Shown: one piece after another, positions 41,038-49,986 of the stretch | Layout of the letters: each line of letters opens with the position of its first letter | How positions within the stretch are numbered: the stretch's first letter is position 1 | Origin: CAWAMR01 sp963783095 | Lineage (GTDB): Bacteria > Planctomycetota > Planctomycetia > Gemmatales > Gemmataceae | DNA: 64,000 nt | Direction of reading: 5' to 3' | NCBI GenBank assembly: GCA_963783095.1 | Contig: CAWAMR010000014.1 | Span: 496,001 to 560,000 of the forward strand | The notes under the pieces: generated by a model | The model's database searches: none | What the model was told of the DNA's origin: nothing | What the model saw: only the letters and a program-made list of their open reading frames with translations | Made by a program: the position numbers and the translations under genes

Positions 41038-43510
41038 TCCACCGCCCGCGCATCCAACGTGGCTTGAAGTTCCGCGAGCCTTTTTTCGAGTTTGACCTTC
41101 TCCAGACCCGTCAGCCCGGCCGCTGCCCCCGTGTACCAGAAGTGGGCGCGCAGCTGCATCGCAAATTTCCCGGATGGGTCTGCGGTTCGGGATAGTTCGT
41201 ACCAGGAGTCGCCCGCTTTGGCCCGGTCGTCCTCACTGCCGCCGCCGGCGGCCTGGTCGTTTTTTGCAGCGAGCTTCAATTGCTCGTTCGATCCCTTGGC
41301 GAGATACTCGATGCCCGCCTCCCAATCTTGTTTGATCAGACAGTAAAACCGCCCGACGGCAAGGTTCGCATCCGGGTCGTCGGGATTGGTTTTGAGAGTG
41401 GCAATGTGGTCCTTGACCTTCTCAGCCTCCACGCGCATCGTTTCCGCCTCGCGCAGCTTGGTTTGGGCCATTGCGGTCAAGATGGCACTTTGCGATTTTC
41501 GGGCGACCATCTCAGCCGATCTCGCCAGGGAGATAGCGGTCGACCAATCGTCGGCCCCGCGCGCGGTGTCGAGTGCAGCGAAGATCACATCGGCACATTC
41601 CGAGGCCGTCGTGGGCGTCAGATTTGCCGCAGCAATCAACTCGGCCGCGGTTGCGCTCGCTTTGGCGGCACTCACCTGAAACTCGGTTGAAATCTCTCCC
41701 GCTGCGGTCATGGCCAGAGTCGCGTTACCGGCGGCAGCTGCGAAGTTGCGCGCATCCCGAATCATCACGTAGCGAGCTGCTTCATCTTTCGTTCCCGCCG
41801 CTTCATCCAGGAGCCTGGCGGCAAATGCCACGCGGTCGGCCGGCTTCGTCTTGGCATAATCGGCCTTCAATAAATCTCTCACCAGGGCGTCGGCCTTGGC
41901 AATCTCTTCTGCCGTTGGCACCGGTATCCGCTCATCCGGCGGATCTTTCTTCATCTCCTCTTTCTTGGGCGGGTCTTTTGGCTCCGGTTCAGTTTTCTTG
42001 GGCGGGTCTTTTGGCTCCGGTTCAGTCTTTTTCGGCGGATCTTTTGGCTCCGGCTCGGTCTTCTTGGCCGGCTCTTTCACCTCCGGTTCGGTTTTCTTGG
42101 GCGGCTCCTTCACCTCCGGCTCAGTCTTCTTGACAGAGGGTTTGTTCTCTTTTTTCGGATTCTTCTTGGTCCGGTGCTCGCCGCCCGGAGGCGGATTGAC
42201 GGCAACGTCCTTGTCCGGCTCGGTGGTTTTGGATTTGGACGGGCCGGTCAGCGCGTTCACGAGGAGATAAGACAGCAAGATCAAGGCGAGCAACCCGCCC
42301 GATCCGATCGCGATCAACTTCCACTGCGGCCCCCGGCCCTGCACGGGAACTGAGCGTCCGGAGGGCATCGCCTTTGGGGAAATCGGACGGGCGACCGGGG
42401 CGACGTTCGGAGTGACCGGAGTTGGTGCGTTCTCGGCAACCGGTGCCTTGGCCTGGGGCAACGGCTGCAACGCAGGCGCTGATCGCTTCTTCCGGAGTCT
42501 GGAAGCGATCGGCTGGGTTCTTGGCCATCAGTTTCCACAACCAGGTTTGCAGTTGGGCCGTCTTGGGATACGCGCCAGATCGACGCGCCGGCGGCATTTC
42601 TCTCGAGTGTTTGATGAGCTTGTTGACCAGGTTTTTGTCCGGGAACGGCACCCGGCCCGTGAGACACTCGTAGAGCACGCAGCCTAGACCGTACATGTCG
42701 GTGCGGATGTCGGCCAGGTGCGAATCCCGGCTCTGTTCGGGCGCTGTGTAATCGGGCGTGCCGATCGTGGTCCCTGCCGCCGTCAAGTCTTGCCCGGCCC
42801 CGGCCTCATCTTCTTCGCTGAACAGGGCTCGACCCAGTCCAACGTCCAGTAGCTTGACCGCGTAGGCAGGTTCGGTGGTGCCGCTGCCGGGCAACGTTAC
42901 CAGCATGATGTTGCCCGGCTTCACATCGCGATGGACCATGCCCTTCTCGTGCAGATGACCGAGGGCTTGAAGGGTCTGGTCGGCGATTCGCAATACTTCT
43001 CCCGCGCAACTGCCCCTTTTCCTTGAGACGTTCTTCGAGCGTCTCGCCCTCCAGGAATTCCATGGCGATGTAGTGAAGGCCATCGCTGAAGCCGGCATGA
43101 TAGGTTTTGACGACGTGCTTATGGTCGAGTTTCAGGGCCAGTTCCGCCTCACGCTGGAAACGGGCCAGAACTTCGGGCTTTTTGGCGCTACTCGGCGGCA
43201 GAATCTTCACGGCGACCGGCATTCCCAATTTATGGATCGCTCGATAGACGCCGGCCATCCGGCCGGTGCCAATGGTGTCCATGAGCTTGTAGTCGTCGAG
43301 GAAAAAGCGTGTCGAGCCGCGCAGAATCTTGTCGGCCTGGTACTGCGTCAGTTTCCCCTGCTGGACCAACCATGCGGCAAACCCTTGCGTATCCGCGACG
43401 GAAGGCGTCTCCGCACCTGCTTTTTCCCAAATTTCTGTGGCAGCCTGACTGCCCAGCAATCGGCTCCGGTCGAGATTCTGCAAAAAAACCAGCATATCGG
43501 ATTGGCTCAT
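41034..43510 (-). CDS. Ser/Thr kinase with proline-lysine spacer (kinase D), two frameshifts
   Basis: The N-terminal segment (DMLVFLQNLDRSRLL, GFAAWLVQQGKLTQYQADKIL) is the planctomycete region before a kinase. The kinase domain has MDTIGTGRMAGVYRA, MVHRDVKPGNIML, DVGLGRA in place of DFG, and YTAPEQ. Two extra bases, near 43010 and 42466, split it; corrected length is about 824 residues. A membrane helix (LIAIGSGGLLALILLSYLLV) is followed by five near-identical 11-residue KKTEPEPKDPP repeats and an Ala-rich helical domain with TPR-like features. It overlaps the lectin-like gene by four bases. The F-to-V change in DFG is seen in other planctomycete kinases and need not mean inactivity. Confidence 0.85.
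41960..42133. repeat. Tandem 33-base coding repeat (KKTEPEPKDPP)
   Basis: Five consecutive units inside kinase D, each encoding 11 residues with only a few substitutions (TEPEPKDPP, TEPEVKEPP, TEPEVKEPA). They form a stiff, charged extracytoplasmic spacer between the membrane helix and the distal domain. Copy number is likely to vary between strains and is open to assembly collapse. Confidence 0.8.
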
Positions 43511-43719
43511 GGCCCGGCCTTTCACTGAAACTTGGGGAAAAGACCTTCATTCACAAGCGGGCAGGTCCGTGCCTGGGTATGAATCTTGAGAGAAGATAGT
43601 ATATCCTCGATCATTTGCGGATGCATCAGAAAAACGTGTGTTGTTGCGATTGCGTCGACTGAAAACCGCAATCGCATCTTCTCCGAGCTCTTGAACCTAG
43701 TCCGCGCGAGTTTGTTGTT

Positions 43720-44993
43720 CTACTTCTTCCCAATGCAATACAAATGCTCGTCCGTGCGAATCAGTAAGCGTCCGTTGTCGATGATCGGTGAAGCGTTGGT
43801 GCGCGAGGTATCTGCGAGCTTGTTGGTGGCCAGCAGTTCGTACTTGGGTTTCGCTGCGACCACGTACGTCGTTGCATCCTCGCGGACATAAAAGATTTTT
43901 CCATCAGCATAGACTGCCGATGCGTAGGCATGGCCGTTCAGATTGATACGTTCGGAGTACATTACTTTTCCAGTGGCGGCTTCAAGGCAAAATATCGCCG
44001 AAGGTGCTTGTTCGCTAAGTCCATAAAGATAGCCATCGTGATAAACCGGGGAGCCGACGCGCAAACTGGCCTTGGCAGTCCAAAGCGGCTTGACCTCACC
44101 CATTCCGCCCGCCTTCACCGCGACTGCGTGGTTGGTTCGACCGGCAACCGCATACACGATCCCGTCGTGATACACGACGCTTGGGCAGATATAGCCATCG
44201 CCATTTCCCTCACAACTCCATAGTTCTTTGCCGCTGACTGGATCGATGCTGACGATCTTGCCAGGCTTTCCTGCAAGGCTCAGAACGACTTCAGGCTTGC
44301 CGCCGGGAACCTCAACCAGAATTGGCGAACCCCAGCACTTTTTGGTGCCCGGAAGTCGCCAGGCTTCCTGGCCATCCGACTTCTTCAGTGCGACCAATGA
44401 GCTGCTTTCGACGCCGGCATTCACGATCACCAAATCGTCGTGGAGAAGCGGCGACGAGGCGGAACCCCAACCCTCCGTCTTATCGCCCACACTCTTGGAC
44501 CAAACTTTCTCGCCCTTCAGATCGAAGCAGAAAACTCCCGTCTTGCCGAAGAAGGCAAAAATATGTTTGCCGTCGCTGGCAGGAGTGCTGGACGCATAGC
44601 CGTGCTCGCCGTCATTAGTGCCCGGTTTGTAAGCCGATTCGGGTAGGACGGCCGGGATATCCTTCGTCCAGCGGACGACGCCCGTCTTACGATCCAGACA
44701 GACCAAGTGTCGGACCAGTTTGGACTGGTCTCCGGCATTCTTGCCCGCTTCGGCATAGCCGCCGTAGGTCGTCAAGTACAAGGAATCGCCGACAGCGATG
44801 GGGCTGGAATCGCCAAAACCGGGGAGCTTGGTTTTCCAAACGACATTTTCGGTCTCGGACCATTTCGTGGGCAGGCCCTTGTCCTTGCTCGCGCCCAGGC
44901 GCCCGGCCCGCGAAACTGCATCCAGTCTTCGGCCCGGCCAACCGGCGTTACGATGATCAATAGTCCCAACAATCCAAAGCGCAAATGCTTCAT
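43720..44993 (-). CDS. Secreted PQQ-like beta-propeller protein, one frameshift
   Basis: An eight-bladed quinoprotein-like propeller, probably without enzyme activity. The signal peptide MKHLRFGLLGLLIIVTPVGR is followed by DWMQFRGPG, the usual start of planctomycete PQQ-repeat proteins. Repeated strands such as GKELWSCEGNGDGYI, HLVCLDRKTGVVRWTKD and SAIFCLEAATGKVMYSE mark the blades. One base is missing near 44908; restoring it gives LGASKDKGLPTKWSETENVVW. Length corrected about 424 residues. The partner is unknown. Confidence 0.88.
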
Positions 44994-45207
44994 CGCGAAT
45001 TCTCGTGAAAGGAGTGAAAAGGCGGGCAGGCTACAAGAACGATTCTAACAGACCGGAGCTTTGCGGTCATCTGTTTTATTCCCTTGGGCCGAGACTTGCA
45101 AATTCTTGGGCGATCGGCAGATCGGAATATACTCATGATTCAATAGGGCGATGCTCTGATCCGTCGGTCAGGACTTCATTGATCCCGCATTCGAGGTTAC
45201 GGATGTG

Positions 45208-46338
45208 ATGTCGATTTATCTCGACTATAACGCCACGACACCCGTCGATCCGCGCGTCGTGGATGCCATGCTTCCCTTCCTGAAGAAGCATTTTGGCAAT
45301 CCCTCGAGCACGCACCGCTACGGACAGATTGCGCATTGCGCGGTCGATAAGGCACGCGCCCAGGTTGCCTCGTTCCTCAATGTCTCTCCCATCGAAATCA
45401 TCTTCACCGGCGGGGGTTCCGAAGCGAGCAATCAGGCGATCAAGGGGGCGGTCTTTGCACATCCGGATGACTGGCAGAATTCCCATCTAATTATCAGTTC
45501 CATCGAGCATCCCGCGACCTATGCTCCCTGCGCCTTTCTGCAATCGCTAGGCTGCTCGTTGACCGTGGTTCCGGTGAGTCGAGAGGGACTAGTTGATCCC
45601 GATGACATCCGCAGGGCCATCACCGCCAGGACCAGGCTCATCAGCATCATGCACTCGAATAATGAAGTCGGCACTTTTCAGCCGATCCGCGAAATTGCGG
45701 GAATCGCCCACGATCGCGGCGTTCTGATGCATGCGGATGCTGCGCAATCATTGGGCAAAGTCTCGATTGATGTCGATGAACTCGATGTCGATTTCTTGAC
45801 CGTCGCCGGTCATAAACTCTATGCCCCGAAAGGTATCGGAGTGCTGTTCGTGCGCAGGGGGCTTTCTCTGCCGAATTTGATTCATGGAGCGGGTCACGAA
45901 GGAGGCCGGCGGGCAGGGACGGAAAATGTTCCGTATATCGTCGCTCTGGGGAAAGCGGCGGAACTGGCAGAGCTTTCGTTGCCGGAAGCAACGGATCATC
46001 TGGGCGAATTTCGCGATCGTCTTGAAAATGCCTTGTGCTCCGCTCTGGAAGGTAAAGTCGTTGTCAATGGTCATCCTCGCAATCGACTGCCGAACACCAC
46101 GAATATCAGTTTCCTGGGTAAAATCGGCTCCGAGTTGCTGGAGGACGTTCCCGGTATCGCAGCATCGACCGGTGCTGCCTGCCACGAAGGGCAACACATC
46201 ATCTCGCCGGTATTGCAGGCGATGGGCGTTTCCGAAGAGGTGGGCCGAGGCGCAATTCGCCTGAGCGTTGGCCGATTCACTACGGAGGAAGAAGTGGATC
46301 AGGCTGCGACAATGCTGATCGCGGCGGCAAGAAAATAG
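45208..46338 (+). CDS. Cysteine desulfurase, NifS/IscS type
   Basis: A PLP enzyme that takes sulfur from cysteine for Fe-S clusters or tRNA thiolation. MSIYLDYNATTPVDPRV is the classic start. The PLP lysine is in TVAGHKLYAPKGIG and the sulfur-carrying cysteine in STGAACHEG. RRAGTENVPYIVALGKA and GRGAIRLSVGRFTTEEEV complete the family set. Full length at 376 residues. No iscU, iscA or tRNA-modification gene is adjacent, so the sulfur acceptor is not clear. The ATG at 45208 is used rather than the GTG one codon earlier. Confidence 0.93.
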   Translation: MSIYLDYNATTPVDPRVVDAMLPFLKKHFGNPSSTHRYGQIAHCAVDKARAQVASFLNVSPIEIIFTGGGSEASNQAIKGAVFAHPDDWQNSHLIISSIEHPATYAPCAFLQSLGCSLTVVPVSREGLVDPDDIRRAITARTRLISIMHSNNEVGTFQPIREIAGIAHDRGVLMHADAAQSLGKVSIDVDELDVDFLTVAGHKLYAPKGIGVLFVRRGLSLPNLIHGAGHEGGRRAGTENVPYIVALGKAAELAELSLPEATDHLGEFRDRLENALCSALEGKVVVNGHPRNRLPNTTNISFLGKIGSELLEDVPGIAASTGAACHEGQHIISPVLQAMGVSEEVGRGAIRLSVGRFTTEEEVDQAATMLIAAARK

Positions 46339-46614
46339 AAAACGGTTCCAAGTTCCAGGTTCCAAATTCCAAGTTGAAAACCGGAAGATGGGGTTGCACG
46401 CTGGTTTTTCTGAAAACTGACTGGATTGATCCGCTCATGAAGATACGATGAAGCCATTCAAAAAGAATCAAACTGGCCGCTTGCATCCGGGGAAGTAAGC
46501 TTGCTATGATGATTTTGAATTGAACCTCGGTCGGTCTTGCGCGTCCCACTATAACACTGCTTGATACGCGGTATCAGGAGCGAGAATGGTTAACCCTGGA
46601 AAGGACCGACGCTT

Positions 46615-47253
46615 ATGAATGCCCACGCATACTCAGCGCTCGAGGCCAGCGTGCTGGTCCTGAACAAGATGTTCATGGCCGTTCACGTGATCTCCGTTCG
46701 CCGAGCCTTCTGCCTTTTGATCAAGGATCTGGCCGAAGTTGTGACCCTGGATGACGGTCAATACACGACTTATGACTTCAGCACCTGGCGCGAGGTGTCC
46801 GAATATCGCCTAAAGAATTTCCACCGAAATGAAGATGATGACTGGGTCCGAACCTCCACGACGGAGATTCAAGCCCCCCGCGTCATTCGACTCTTGAGCT
46901 ACGACCGCGTTCCCAAGCAGACGGTCAAGTTCAACCGAAGAAACATCTTCGCTCGCGACGGTAACCAGTGCCAGTACTGCGGCAAGCGGTTCCCGACTTC
47001 AGAGTTGAGTCTCGACCACGTCATCCCGCGCAGCCAGAACGGCAAGACGACCTGGGAGAATATCGTCTGTGCCTGTGTCGATTGCAATGTTCGCAAGGGT
47101 GGCCGAACGCCGAAGCAAGCGCACATGACGCTCATCAAGCATCCGCTCAAACCCAAGCGCAGCCCGCTCTTGAGTGTCAAGCTTTCTCAGCGAAAGTACC
47201 ACTCGTGGCAGTCGTTCCTCGACAGTGCATACTGGGATGTGGAACTGAAATGA
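46615..47253 (+). CDS. HNH endonuclease family protein
   Basis: A 212-residue protein with an N-terminal domain (VLVLNKMFMAVHVISVRRAF, TLDDGQYTTYDF) common to a conserved HNH group and a complete HNH motif with zinc cysteines: RDGNQCQYCGKRF, LSLDHVIPRSQNGKTTWENI, then VCACVDCNVRKGGRTP. This type is widespread in bacteria as a stand-alone gene and not always mobile; function unproven. It has its own 276-base upstream region. The 3' end abuts a GGTCAGTGG repeat. Confidence 0.9.
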   Translation: MNAHAYSALEASVLVLNKMFMAVHVISVRRAFCLLIKDLAEVVTLDDGQYTTYDFSTWREVSEYRLKNFHRNEDDDWVRTSTTEIQAPRVIRLLSYDRVPKQTVKFNRRNIFARDGNQCQYCGKRFPTSELSLDHVIPRSQNGKTTWENIVCACVDCNVRKGGRTPKQAHMTLIKHPLKPKRSPLLSVKLSQRKYHSWQSFLDSAYWDVELK

Positions 47254-47254
47254 G

Positions 47255-47346
47255 AGTGGTCAGTGATTAGTGGTCGGTGGTCAGTAAATACCAAACCTGC
47301 AACGCGCTTGTCTTTGTATTTTTGTATTTACTGACCACTAACCACT
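47255..47346. repeat. GGTCAGTGG-type inverted repeat
   Basis: Left part AGTGGTCAGTGATTAGTGGTCGGTGGTCAG with right part CTGACCACTAACCACT, around an AT-rich core with TTTGTATTTTTGTATTTA. Same family as at 28322 and 31386. It follows the HNH gene. Confidence 0.8.
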
Positions 47347-47347
47347 A

Positions 47348-47410
47348 TGAACCATTGAAAACGAAAGAAGCCGCTGTTTTACAGCGGCTTCTTTCGTTTT
47401 CAATGGTTCA
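47348..47410. terminator. Perfect 29-base palindrome, bidirectional terminator-like
   Basis: Arms of 29 bases (47348-47376 and 47382-47410) are fully complementary with a five-base TTTTA loop; the core is AGCCGCTG/CAGCGGCT next to GAAAG/CTTTC runs. It lies between the convergent HNH and DksA-like genes, and the DksA-like stop TGA is the outermost base triplet of the stem. Transcripts from either strand would form the same long hairpin. Confidence 0.85.
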
Positions 47411-47875
47411 TTTGGACATATCCATTTCCAAATCAGAAATATCAACCTCGCGGTCTTCCATGCCTCCGGAATCGGATACCTTTTCCCAATCAGTAGCTGC
47501 TCGGCGGGCTGAAAGCCAGTCCGAATCATTTTCCGATTCTCGCTGACATTTGATGCAAAGCGTGCTGTAAGGCAAAGCATTGAGCCGCATCACGGGAATC
47601 TTGATCGAACAAACCTCACAAAGACCATACGCCCCCTGACGGAGACGAAGAATGGCACGTTCTATCTGTTGCAATTCTTTCGCTTCCAACTCGGCGAGAG
47701 CGGAAGCCATTTCTTCACCCGTACTGTCGAAGGCCGCATCAGCGCTGTCCCCGGCAGTTGAAGATTCTTTCTTCAGTCCAAGATCTTGAAGTTCCATACC
47801 GAGCCGTTTACGAAGTTCGGCGCGGCGTCCCATTAACGATTTATGAAGTCGTAACAAAGCATCACGGCGGGCCAT
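47408..47875 (-). CDS. DksA/TraR-type zinc-finger protein
   Basis: A 155-residue protein of the TraR/DksA class. A coiled-coil N-terminus (ALAELEAKELQQIERAILRL) leads to the four-cysteine finger YGLCEVCSIKIPVMRLNALP, then YSTLCIKCQRE, with C-x2-C pairs 17 residues apart. DksA binds the secondary channel of RNA polymerase and works with ppGpp; in this protein that is inferred from family. The coiled-coil tip carries acidic residues near DAAFDSTGEEM. It ends inside the long palindrome. Confidence 0.87.
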   Translation of the reverse strand: MARRDALLRLHKSLMGRRAELRKRLGMELQDLGLKKESSTAGDSADAAFDSTGEEMASALAELEAKELQQIERAILRLRQGAYGLCEVCSIKIPVMRLNALPYSTLCIKCQRESENDSDWLSARRAATDWEKVSDSGGMEDREVDISDLEMDMSK

Positions 47876-48372
47876 GGCTCACCACCTTTCTATGTGCAAA
47901 GTCTCCTGCGGATAATCACCGGTGGAGCCTGCTCAGTAGGCTGTTCGTTTTGATCGATCCGGCATTGCATTTTTGCCTCGCCGATCAAACCAGTCGATCA
48001 TCACCAGCAATAATGATGCCCAACTACACCAATTTCTATCTCGGTTGCCCATTTTCATCAAGATTGACGAAATTGGCCTTGAAAAACCAACTTTGGGCTG
48101 GTCCAACTGCTTTTCAAACTCCTCTACTATACATGACTCTTGTAGTAAGACGCTTCTAAAGCAGGGTTGTTGGTGAATTTTTGAGATTTCATTGTTGCGT
48201 TTTGCATCGAATTCCACTGTTAGATGGGCAACTCGGAGGAAAAGGTTCAGCCCCTTGAAACAATTCAAGCCCTTTTCAGGACGAAGGTTCCGGCGGGATC
48301 TCAAGTCCCGTTCCAATTATGACGGTTATTCTGATGGCATAAAAAGAATTTTCGTAACCGCAGCGTAACGAG
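47876..48372. other. Intergenic region without a recognised gene
   Basis: About 500 bases between the start of the DksA-like gene and the end of the SmpA-like gene. The frames across it give low-complexity or unrecognisable peptides, including a 127-codon minus-strand frame (47933-48316) that has no motif or good ribosome site. It should contain the DksA-gene promoter. None of the window's repeat families occurs here. Confidence 0.45.
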
Positions 48373-48801
48373 TCAGGGACGCAGTTCACGAGCACTGAGG
48401 TAAATGGCTTTGACTTGTGCTTCCTCGCCGGGAGTAGAAACAATTTCAATCCGCGCATTGATTGGATTGTCGTATATCCATTGCTCAAAATGGCGACGAA
48501 ATAATATCTGACGTGCAATGCGATCGGGCGTTCCCAGGAGCTTGCGAACTTCAGTTGCCGGCATACCGCGCCGAATCTGCGCGATGTTTTCGACTCGTTC
48601 TTCGGGAAGCGGATTGGGTTCTTGCCCGAAAATTGGACACTTCTCAAAGCACGCCAGAAGACAGAGGACAGAGGACAGGAGACAGCCGGGGAGCGGAGGA
48701 GCGGGGGAGCAGAGGAGAAAATCCTGCCCTTTGTATTTGTCCCCTGCCCCTCCGCTCCCCTGCTCCTCCGCTCCGCTCCGTCTTCTGTCTGTCCTCTTCA
48801 T
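48373..48801 (-). CDS. SmpA/OmlA-like protein whose N-terminus is read from a repeat
   Basis: The C-terminal 80 residues (VENIAQIRRGMPATEVRKLL, GTPDRIARQILFRRHFEQWI, YDNP) fit the SmpA/BamE-like fold used in outer-membrane lipoproteins (RRGMP...V...LGTPD). The ATG at 48799-48801 overlaps the SppA stop (ATGA) and has GGAAGGGG upstream, so coupled translation is likely. Residues 10-50 are encoded by a purine-rich inverted repeat (48656-48798) and by chance give a hydrophobic, lipobox-like stretch (LLSSVLCLLAC). Either the repeat replaced the native signal peptide or the true start is inside. Confidence 0.6.
   Translation of the reverse strand: MKRTDRRRSGAEEQGSGGAGDKYKGQDFLLCSPAPPLPGCLLSSVLCLLACFEKCPIFGQEPNPLPEERVENIAQIRRGMPATEVRKLLGTPDRIARQILFRRHFEQWIYDNPINARIEIVSTPGEEAQVKAIYLSARELRP
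48656..48798. repeat. Purine/pyrimidine-rich inverted repeat (GACAGAGGACAG / GAGCGGAGGAGC)
   Basis: Left arm 48656-48714 is built of GACAGAGGACAG and GGGGAGCGGAGGAGC; right arm 48740-48798 is largely its complement (CCCCTGCTCCTCCGCTC, TGTCTGTCCTCTTC). The spacer holds CTTTGTATTTGTC. It sits between sppA and the conserved part of the SmpA-like gene and is read through as protein. Confidence 0.75.
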
Positions 48802-49949
48802 CTCTCGGCCCCTTCCATCCCGGCGAGAATTCCGGCCAGATCGGCCTGGGGCGCGAGATACCACATTCGGGGATTCAGGCCCTTCGACAGTTGTTGAGGA
48901 TCAATGAGATTGTGGTGAGCATCCTGACGTACACCCAGGACCGAGTTCCAAAGCGTAACAGGTCGATCGTATTCCACGACCGTGTATTTCGAAAGTTGCG
49001 CCAGGCTTGCCACCGCATCAATGGCGTCTTCCAAATCGCCGATTTCATCGATCAATCCGTATTGCTTTGCCTGGGCCGATGTAAAACTGCCGCCGTCGGC
49101 GAGATAGCGGGTGTAGTGAGTTTTCCGTGGCCGGCCCCACCAATCCGAGATGGCATTCCCCTTCTCATCCCGGAGCACTTCTTCCTTGCGAAACAGGGGA
49201 GTTGACTTCAAGGCTTCTTTGGTCAACTTTGGCCGGCCCTCGACAACGACATCGAGAAACTGGTCATAGGATGCATCGACAATATCCTGCCAGGGTTGGC
49301 GTTCCTGCGGAGTCAAGGGATGAAACGGCGAGCCGCTCGCCTTGATCCCACCGGCCTTGATCAACTCAAACTTGATTCCATGTTCGTGGATAAAGTCCGA
49401 GACATTCGGCAGTGAAGCATAGACCCCGATGGAGCCCGTCAATGTTCCGCGTTCCGCGTAAAGCTTCTCGCCAGGCATGGAAACATAATAACCACCCGAG
49501 GCCGCGATCGGTCCCATGGAGACGACAAGTTTCTTGGGCTTGCTTTCGGGGTATCTCCGCAAATTGCCATCGCGCAGACGTTTAAGTTGTTTGAAGAGTT
49601 CCTCGCTGGCGCTGATGGTCCCGCCGGGGCTATCCACCCGGAGGACAATGGCGCGCACAGCCTCGTCTTTGGCAGCCATTTCGATTTGTTTGAGATCGTA
49701 ATGGATCATCCCTTCCATCAAAACACCGTCGATATGAATGACGGCAATTTTATCATTCTTTCCGCCGTCTTTGCGGAAGAGAACCCGTTCCGTCAGATCC
49801 TCATCCTTTCCGCCGGAACGAAAGAACGACAGGGTAGCGCATAATAGGAAATTGAGTCCGCAAGAAATGAACAGCAGACCGATTAACACGATCCGACGAC
49901 AGCCCCCGCGTGGGGGCACTGAGTTCTCAGATGGAGAGTTGTCACTCAT
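48798..49949 (-). CDS. sppA: Signal peptide peptidase SppA (S49 family)
   Basis: A membrane-bound serine protease that degrades cleaved signal peptides. An N-terminal membrane anchor (IVLIGLLFISCGLNFLLCATL) precedes the S49 domain: VIHIDGVL, VRAIVLRVDSPGGTISAS, the catalytic serine in MGPIAASGGYYVSM, then ERGTLTGSIGVYASLPN, and the C-terminal TSAQAKQYGLIDEIGDLEDA. About 383 residues, short single-domain type. The start is MSDNSPSENS; an in-frame extension upstream overlaps the DHH gene end region and is less likely. The SmpA-like gene follows with an overlap. Confidence 0.9.
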   Translation of the reverse strand: MSDNSPSENSVPPRGGCRRIVLIGLLFISCGLNFLLCATLSFFRSGGKDEDLTERVLFRKDGGKNDKIAVIHIDGVLMEGMIHYDLKQIEMAAKDEAVRAIVLRVDSPGGTISASEELFKQLKRLRDGNLRRYPESKPKKLVVSMGPIAASGGYYVSMPGEKLYAERGTLTGSIGVYASLPNVSDFIHEHGIKFELIKAGGIKASGSPFHPLTPQERQPWQDIVDASYDQFLDVVVEGRPKLTKEALKSTPLFRKEEVLRDEKGNAISDWWGRPRKTHYTRYLADGGSFTSAQAKQYGLIDEIGDLEDAIDAVASLAQLSKYTVVEYDRPVTLWNSVLGVRQDAHHNLIDPQQLSKGLNPRMWYLAPQADLAGILAGMEGAER

Positions 49950-49986
49950 AAAAATCAGAGAAAAATGGTAATTCGCGAAGCCAACC

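Noticed and set aside
41940..42140. Plus-strand Gly/Ser/Phe-rich protein opposite kinase D
   Set aside because: Its repeats are the complement of the KKTEPEPKDPP coding units, so it is a shadow frame.
47933..48316. A 127-codon minus-strand gene
   Set aside because: No motif, poor ribosome site and low-information sequence. Treated as non-coding.
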